Below, piece after piece: positions 57,470 through 64,000 of a stretch of DNA of 64,000 bases (the first letter of the stretch is position 1; each line of letters opens with the position of its first letter). This DNA is from Galeruca laticollis. Its lineage: Eukaryota > Arthropoda > Insecta > Coleoptera > Chrysomelidae. Below the pieces are notes generated by a model. It was not told where the DNA came from and did no database searches. It was given only the letters and a program-made list of their open reading frames with translations. The stretch spans positions 179,114,445 through 179,178,444 of the forward strand of contig OY998176.1 in NCBI GenBank assembly GCA_963921935.1, read 5' to 3'. The translations under genes were made by a program, and so were the position numbers.

Positions 57470-57920
57470 TCACTCAGAATTTGCCTCACTGTCGTCGCTA
57501 GAGGAAAAAATTATTATTGATTCTATAAGATCATCCATAATCCTATCTAACTTGAACATTTTATCTTCTTTTACAACATGTGCAACACAATGTTGCCAGT
57601 GAATATTGTAACATTTTCCAACACTTGCATTAGAAGCTCCTGTAGATCTTTTAGTTTAAATAAAATATTTTTGGCAGTTACTTAAAATCAATCTCTTACA
57701 TACTTTATGTAATAATGAACGAGGCATTTGTGGTAAATCTAGTCATTTCTTTATTTCCGTGAAAATTTTATCCAAAGTTGGAATTTCATTTTTAAAAAAG
57801 AAACATTGAATGAATGATATGTCAATTATTAGTTGTGTCACCGAATGTTTTAACAATTTCTGGATGGCTTCCTCGAATGTTCCAGTATTTTTATATTTTG
57901 TGATAGTACATTGATTTAGC
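57470..57920 (-). pseudogene. Tc1/IS630-like transposase remnant
   Basis: From about 57920 the minus strand reads NTGTFEEAIQKLLKHS, then MPRSLLHKVCKRLILSN. After stops it reads YNIHWQHCVAHVVKEDKMF and DRIMDDLIESIIIFSSSDDS, ending at 57470. The last two phrases resemble the C terminus of a Tc1/IS630-like transposase group (H-V-x-K-x-E-x-x-M-W, then I-D-D-x-I-E-x-x-I-I and an acidic serine-rich end). The catalytic core is missing. The assignment comes from memory of family style, and another DNA transposon is possible. Confidence 0.4.
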
Positions 57921-58120
57921 AATTGCTAAAAAGTAAAATTTGTACTCATTAGTTTCACACAAAAGTGCTATTTTCTATAACTTACCCAACGTTATTACAA
58001 TTTCAAACACTATGGCAGTCATCTTTTTCTCTAGTTGATCATATAAGATTTGTTTATACAGATTTACAATGGTTTCTTTCCCTGTAGATGATAATTAGCC
58101 TAAATTTAGAGAGCTCCTTC

Positions 58121-58134
58121 AATTTGGGGGAGAA
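58121..58134 (+). other. Possible BEL polypurine tract before an LTR
   Basis: TTTGGGGGAGAATG is the style of polypurine tract and stop region found just before the 3' LTR of BEL elements. Here it lies before the presumed 5' LTR of the element that follows. Confidence 0.35.
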
Positions 58135-58539
58135 TGAAAAAGTCTGCTTGAATAGTATCCTAGTCCATTTTCAAATTTGTCCTGACACTGTTTTTATATT
58201 TGAATAAAACAATAACAAGAAACCAAGAACGCCATAAATAAAAAATGGCATCATTTGTTTACAATTTACAGGATTGATCAATTTATATGTCAAAAGTGCC
58301 GAATAGAACCTACTGCGATCTGACCAATCTGGAACCTACAGAATTGCCAGCTTAAATTCAAATCAGTCCTCTTAGTTTAAAAACAAGGTATATTCAGTTG
58401 TGGTTAGAAATGTCATTATTTATTTGAAGTTTTGTAAAAATGTGTCATGTGAAATAGGATTTTTAAGTAGTTAAATATATTTATTTAGTGTAACCTGTGA
58501 ATAGTTATTTTCAACCCATCTGTATATTTTTCAAGAGAA

Positions 58540-58551
58540 CCGGCGACCATA
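58540..58551 (+). promoter_or_regulatory. Possible primer binding site of the BEL element
   Basis: CCGGCGACCATA resembles the TGGCGACC-type tRNA primer site just inside BEL 5' LTRs, with one change. It lies 156 bases before the gag ATG at 58696. Confidence 0.4.
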
Positions 58552-58695
58552 TCGAAGATATATTAGTTTGTTACAGTTGGACCCTTAGCCAATTCTTATC
58601 ATGGCCCTTAGAAAAGATTATAAGTAAGATAAAAAGACTGATATTATTCCATTGTAGTTAATTGGCAGGTAATTAATTATAGCTCTGTATTAAAA

Positions 58696-60230
58696 ATGTC
58701 TGATATAATGTCACCTTGTCATAAGCGTGCTTCACAGAAATTGTGACTTGCATAGATCTGGCTAAAAAGATATTCTCAAACTGAAACTGCTTGTTTTGAA
58801 TTTACTACTAGAGAAGATCTGTTAAAAGCTTTTGTAGAATATTAAGTAGTTCAATCAACAACTGTCAAGACAGATACAGATGAATCGAAGGATTCAGAAG
58901 AATTTGAAACACATTATTACTCCAAATTGTCAAAATTATGCAGAAAAGTCAAACAACTCTCCCTTCAAGATACAAATCCCATAGCTCAACCACAACAGAC
59001 TGTTGTACAAAACTTGTCGAACAATTACCCCAAATTGCAGTTCCAATTTTTACAGGGAGTAAAGAGAATTGAAATAATTTTTTCAAATTTATGAAACACT
59101 TATTTTACATAATGACGATCTTGCTGATGAACGAAAATTGATTTATTTAAAAATTTATCTTGTAAATGTGCCCATTACGCTAGTTGATCATAGCCTAAAA
59201 TTAGCATTATACACTTTAAAACAGTGATATGATCATAATGTGTCAACAATTTTTTCTTATATTAAAAAAATTATAGAAATTCCTCATTCTACAAAAATCA
59301 CCCATAATTCATTTACGGACTTTTTAATTAAAATAAAACAAAATACTGAAGCCTCCAAAAATCTAAGAGTAACTGTTAAGGAATGTGACTTAATACTACT
59401 TATTTTTATTTTGCTACAAAAACTTGACATGAGTAAAAGAAAAGCTTATGAATTGGATAAATGATCAAAACCCACCTCTACGCATTTCCCCACTCTCGAT
59501 GAATTTATTACATTTTTAGAATCAAGCTGTTTAGCTTTAGAAAATATGTATATACCTGACATATATATCATAGTTCTTCTACCAATATATCCACAGCTCA
59601 TAAAGCTTTTAGGATGGTACAACATGTACAAACACAGCTTATTAATCAACCATATAATCAAATAAGTAGAAAAAGTACATATTCTGTAGCTTAGATGCAT
59701 AGATAATCATTCAGTCTATACCTGTTTTAAATTCAATAATTTATCTCACAATGAAAAACTCGATTTTGTGAAAAGCAACAAACTCTGTCACTCATTTAGT
59801 TAGTGAATGTAGATCACATAGTTGTAATTTGTGTCAAAAAAACCTAATACGCTGCTTCATAAATCTCCAAACATCAACAACTCACGAAGTGTTACTTATA
59901 AAAGACATGTAGACTCCCACAATTCAAATAAATTTATGCTACAAAGAACATTTCCACATACATCTCCATCTATTTCTATAACTAACATTTCTAATAATAG
60001 ACATAATAGTTCTTATTCTCCTCGTTGAAACCAAGAAACACCCCAAGCTACAAACGAATCTAATGGAACTTATAATTCACTAGTGAATACTAGAAATGAC
60101 GATCACTCAGCCTATGTCAATAGACACTCATTCAGTAATTTGTTACAAAATTCCAATCAATACAATTCTTTGAATAATAACCAACCTGATAGTTCTTTGG
60201 TTAGATACTCATCTAATAATTCATTATAAC
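58696..60230 (+). pseudogene. BEL gag remnant
   Basis: ATG at 58696 (MSDIMSPCHKRASQKL, then a stop). In shifting frames: LPQIAVPIFTGSKENWNNFF (about 59029-59088), the conserved BEL gag phrase L-P-x-I-x-L-P-x-F-x-G, then SFTDFLIKIKQNTEA and FPTLDEFITFLESSCLALEN (about 59483-59545). A zinc-finger-like ECRSHSCNLCQKK region follows (about 59805-59845), then a serine/asparagine-rich stretch. At least six breaks. Confidence 0.82.
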
Positions 60231-60284
60231 GCCATTAACTCAATGAACAGACCACACTTTCTACTCTAACTCCCAGTGGAGAAA

Positions 60285-61090
60285 TATTTCTGGCAACAGC
60301 TATGGTTACTGTATATACTTCTGATAATAAATCCATACTAGTTAATGCTGTCTTAGACTCTGGCAGTACTATATCTCTTATCTCTGAATATCTCACTAAA
60401 AATTTATATTATCCTCTATACTCACAAAATCTTTCAATTTTGGGTGTGAATGGTATCACTACAACTTCAACTAAAACCGTCTATTTTAGAACACACTCAC
60501 ATGTGAATAAAGCTTTTAATTTGGATATAACTTGTTCCGTGTAATAACAAAATACAAATACCTCATGAAATTTGTTTGGACGATCCTAGTTATAATGTAC
60601 CCTCTGACATTGATTTTTTACTGGGCGCAGATGTTTATAATTATTCTCTTGTATGTGGTGAAATAATCAGACTACAGCATAAATTCTTAATTCTAAACAC
60701 AGAATTAAGATATGTTATTGGTGGTCCTATACCTTCTCAAGTTTGTAAATATGTTAAACCTACTAGCCAATTCTGTGAAAATTTTTGTCTTTTCTCACAA
60801 ACATTAGAAGAAAAAATTAAGTAATTCTGGAATATTGAAAATCTCCCAGGTAATGATAAAAAACTATCCTCTGAAGTTGAAATCGCCATAAATGAAGTTT
60901 TAGCTACGGCCATCATACTAAATTCTGGAAACTTTCAAGTAAACCTCGTTATGAAAACACACACTGAACATCTCAAATTTGGAACTTCTTATTATTTAAC
61001 AGAAAAACAATTTTTATCTTCAGAAAAGGAATTTAAAAAAAATTCTGACTTATTCAGTATAAGGCATTTATTGATGAATACATATTGATA
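60285..61090 (+). pseudogene. BEL protease and linker to reverse transcriptase
   Basis: AVLDSGSTISLISEYLTKNL (about 60340-60400) holds the active-site triad D-S-G of the BEL aspartic protease. After a frameshift near 60540 the frame runs VPSDIDFLLGADVYNYSLVC and YVIGGPIPSQ (60595-60750), matching the I-D-x-L-L-G-A-D phrase of the family. A further piece, NIENLPGNDKKLSSEVEIAI (about 60832), corresponds to the F-W-E-I-E segment before the polymerase. Confidence 0.82.
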
Positions 61091-61129
61091 GGACAAACTC
61101 AGACAATTCTCCTTAAGTTAAAAAATTAA

Positions 61130-62703
61130 GTCTGAAAATAAATACTTCTGTCATCATCCTGTAATTAGAAATGACCACTCCACCACTAAATTGAGAGCAG
61201 TATTTAATGGTAGTGCAAAGACAGCTAGTGGTATTTCTTTAAATGACACTGCATAAAGGATATATAGTACAGCCATAAGTGTATGATATTCTCTGTAAAT
61301 TTGGACATGCGGTATTCAAAAAATGTATAGGCAAATTAGAATAAACCCGTCAGAGATATTCTTGCAAAATATTATGTGGAGAAACTCCCCTAATGAACCC
61401 CTACAATGCATTGAACTTCTGACTGGTAGGTTAGGCACAAACAGTTCACCATTCATAGCCACTCAAGTTATTAAAGCAAACATTTGTTGATGATACTGTC
61501 TGGAACAGACACACATTTTGTATAATCAATTAACAACTTTGTTACACTCAGCTAATTGTCCCCTCCATAAATGGAATTAGAATTCTCGAGCTATTTAAAA
61601 TAAACTAAGTAACTTATCCCAACAAGCTTAATACATTTCTCCTAATAGTACCCTTAATAAAGTTCTAGGAATTATTTAGAACCCAGATATTGATTGTTTT
61701 TCAATTTCTATTCCTAATCTACTCCATTCAAATACTACTACTAAAAGAGAAGTCTTGGCAAAAATCGCACAAATGTATGATCCAGTAGGATTTATAGGTT
61801 CAGTCATTGTAGTGGCAAAAATCATTATGCAGAAGATTTGGACGAACAAGCTACAGTGGGACGGCGATCTCTCACCAGAATTCCTCCATGAATGGACAAA
61901 CTTTTATAAAAAAATCCATGTTTTAAAGATTTTTATAATGACTCGATTTCTGTTAAACTATCCCTATTATGTATCTATAGAAATAGTAGTAGTGTGAGTG
62001 CGCATGGTGCTTGTATATATATTTCAGTGACTTAGATACTCAGATAACACAGTAAGTTGTCATTTAGTAGCTTCTAAAAGCTGTATAGCACCTATAAAAA
62101 CTAACACTTTACCCTGACTAGAACTTTGGAGCTGTTTACTTCTCTCCCAATTATTACTAAAAATTATCACCGTATTTAAAAATAAATTCTCCTTTTCCAG
62201 TAACTTATGGTCTGATAGCTCAATTGCACTATCTTGGATAGCTTCTAGTACCCCTTCACAATGGTCTATTTTTGATTTTAATAGAGTTTCTGAAATCCAA
62301 CAACTTACAGAAAATGCAAATTGGAGACACATACCCTCAAAAGAAAACCCAGCTGACTGTATATCGCGAGGCATGTTACTTACTGACTTATTTTTATGGT
62401 GGCATGGCCCCAAAGTTTTTAATTCATCTATAGAAAAATTTTCAGAAATATTCTCGTCACCTAATATAACTTATTTAGAAATACCAAAAGAAAGGAAAAG
62501 TAAACCTATTTTACATACCATACCAGATTCTTACATAGATGAATTGTTTGCAAAATATTCTTCAATCACTAAACTTCAATATGTTTTGGAATTTTGTTTT
62601 CGATTTAAAAATTGTTACCCAAATTGTCAAAAAATATATCGTGTTTTAACCCTGGAGGAACTTAAATATTTTCTATTGTTTACCGTCAAAACTATTCAAT
62701 AAA
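61130..62703 (+). pseudogene. BEL reverse transcriptase and RNase H-like region
   Basis: HHPVIRNDHSTTKLRAVFNG and GISLNDTA (about 61150-61255) open the polymerase. KMYRQIRINPSEIFLQNIMW (about 61322-61375) follows, then FVDDTVWN (about 61485-61508), which keeps both catalytic aspartates. LAKIAQMYDPVGFIGSVIVV (about 61758-61815) is the Pao-specific domain. Later, LWSDSSIALSWIASST (about 62208) and SKENPADCISRGM (about 62340) belong to the RNase H-like region. An open frame 62373-62702 ends at a stop beside the MITE. Many stops and shifts. Confidence 0.85.
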
Positions 62704-62747
62704 TTAACTTTGCCATAGAATTAAGATATAAAAAATGTATCTCTATA

Positions 62748-63474
62748 CAAGGTGAGTCATAACTATTAGGACATAGGCTGAAGGCAGATTGTTTGGACCA
62801 CAATGTGGCGATAGAACCAAATATGCATTAATGAAATATTGATGTGGAAAAACATACAGGGCCACATGAATGATTGCTGATTATGAAATCGACTGATAAC
62901 TTTTTTGACGCGACTTTTTGGCGATTTTGATTAGAAAATATGACATAAACATCATTTCTACGTAATATTGGTACTCTTTTTTAAACACGTTATTTTCATC
63001 TGTTTTTGAGAAAAACGCAATTGAACAGTTCAGAGTCTCGGAAGGGGATTTAAAATATTATTTCATTTATGAAGATTGTGCTTTGGACTGTAAAATATTT
63101 GTTGCTGGTAAGCGACATTTTTTATCAGTGAATAAATGTTGTTGCGAGTTTATAGTCAATAAAAATCACTAAAAAGTCGCGTCAAAAAATGTATGAGTCC
63201 ATTTCACCATCAGGAATCAGTGGTGCCACGTGTATCAAAATGTAGAATGCTACATAAAATAATATTCCCTGAATAAAATTATGCCTCTGTGTCGAGTTTG
63301 ATAACAACTGATAAATTATACAGTGAAATTGTTAGCGAAATACAAAAAAAATTCAACTTTAACTGTATCTTTTTCCACAGCAATATAGTATTGAAGCGTA
63401 TTTGGTTTTATCACCATATTTTGGTCCAAACAATCCGCCCTTAGTCTATGTCCCAATAGTTGCGACTCACCTTG
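62748..63474. mobile_element. 727-bp palindromic MITE inserted in the BEL element
   Basis: The left end CAAGGTGAGTCATAACTATT and the right end (…AATAGTTGCGACTCACCTTG) are inverted repeats extending at least 80 bases. An inner pair, TTTTGACGCGACTTTTTGGC (62909) and AAAAAGTCGCGTCAAAAAA (63172), continues the symmetry. TA flanks both ends (62746-62747 and 63475-63476). No protein is encoded. BEL coding sequence resumes on the right with LRVGVRLSIAMVPYDQRHPK. Confidence 0.85.
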
Positions 63475-63499
63475 TATAATAAACAAATAAGTAAATAAA

Positions 63500-64000
63500 A
63501 TCCCTTTATTGATCATTTTGGTATTCTTACGTGTTGGTGTGCGACTGTCAATTGCAATGGTGCCATATGACCAAAGGCATCCAAAGTTATTGCCCTCTAA
63601 CAATATACTTGTTAGTTTTATGTTACTCAAAGATCATCTAAACCTCGGACACGCAGGTCCACAAACAGCCCTATCCCATTTTTTCCTCAGATTCTGGCCT
63701 CTTGATGGCTTACGGGAAGTTATAAGAATTTCCAATAACTGTGAGATTTATCATATATTCAAAGCACAACCTTTTTCTAAAGCAATGTCTGATTTACCAT
63801 TAGTGAGAACAAAAGCTTTAGTGGATTATTTAAATCAACTACAAAATAGACCTTGGAGAGTATATTTAACACAATGAAATTGTGTTAGTCAAAGAGGAAA
63901 ATACAAAACCTTCACAATAGCCATTAGCTAGGGTCATAGAACTATTAGGTACCATGCAAAGATACCAAAGTTAGATTGGTTAAAATCAAAACTCAATCTG
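63500..64000 (+). pseudogene. BEL integrase: zinc-finger region and C terminus, core deleted
   Basis: LRVGVRLSIAMVPYDQRHPK (about 63522-63580), HLNLGHAGPQTALSHFFLRF (the H-x-x-x-x-H-x-G zinc-binding region, about 63640-63700), and LPLVRT near 63800. The frame then jumps straight to DYLNQLQNRPWRV and, in another frame, VKEENTKPSQ, a stop, and PLARVIELL (about 63885-63945). The catalytic D-D-E core of roughly 250 residues is absent. Confidence 0.82.

Larger units (their letters stand above)
58135..64000 (+). mobile_element. BEL/Pao LTR retrotransposon, dead, running off the window
   Basis: A presumed LTR (58135-58539), a primer-binding-site-like phrase, gag, aspartic protease, reverse transcriptase, RNase H-like region, the integrase zinc-finger region and the integrase C-terminal end are all present in BEL order on the plus strand. 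The integrase catalytic core is deleted and a 727-bp MITE is inserted at 62748. The 3' LTR lies beyond the window, so LTR identity cannot be checked. BEL elements are endogenous retrotransposons of animals; this one is heavily broken. Confidence 0.88.

Noticed and set aside
63316..63630. 104-residue minus-strand frame across the MITE right end
   Set aside because: It spans the border of MITE and BEL integrase and is antisense to recognised coding sequence.

Overview
This is a eukaryotic, AT-rich, intron-bearing window, almost certainly from an insect. The evidence is one host gene split by GT/AG introns, the absence of any bacterial gene layout, and a typical arthropod set of degraded mobile elements: RNase H-bearing LINEs, Penelope-like elements, BEL/Pao and Gypsy-like LTR elements, hAT, mariner-like and PIF/Harbinger transposons. 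The LINE ORF1 of DUF4780 type and the mariner types recall beetles and hemipterans, but the order cannot be fixed from the sequence alone.

The host gene is a retinoblastoma-family (Rbf, p107/p130-like) gene on the minus strand. Nine consecutive internal exons lie between 54279 and 21337, and all eight junctions join in a consistent codon phase. They encode the end of the N-terminal domain, pocket A, the spacer and pocket B. The first (N-terminal) and last (C-terminal) exons were not found. The gene therefore spans at least 33 kb, for about 1.8 kb of coding sequence seen, and its introns are packed with mobile elements.

Layout. 1-2494: a degenerate satellite, a TCAAGGTC-rich direct repeat and a minus-strand LINE gag relic. 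2495-6735: a nearly full-length R1/LOA-like LINE. 6742-12919: a (TA)n-bounded repeat (family X) containing a Gypsy-like LTR relic. 13310-13845: a tandem repeat of about 160 bp. 14593-18035: a hAT transposase relic split by a 1740-bp mariner-derived palindrome. 19283-20556: a mariner-like element. 21337-54279: the Rbf exons with intronic insertions, namely a nearly full-length I-like LINE (about 21850-27520), foldback repeats, two more X copies, two head-to-tail Penelope-like elements (33-38 kb), a Harbinger relic (41.5-42.3 kb), LINE fragments, an inverted LTR-like pair (48.2 and 52.8 kb) and a composite mariner-like element (49874-52039). 54280-58100: LINE tail, an inverted LTR relic and a transposase relic. 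58135-64000: a BEL/Pao element with a 727-bp palindromic MITE in it.

Three themes connect the parts. First, fifteen (TA)n arrays mark the borders of many different elements. Second, five hammerhead-ribozyme-like cores are present, two of them at the 3' ends of Penelope-like elements. Third, nested insertions can be read back to their target because the interrupted reading frame or the target-site duplication survives. All mobile-element genes appear dead (stops, frameshifts, deleted catalytic parts); the Rbf exons have no lesions.
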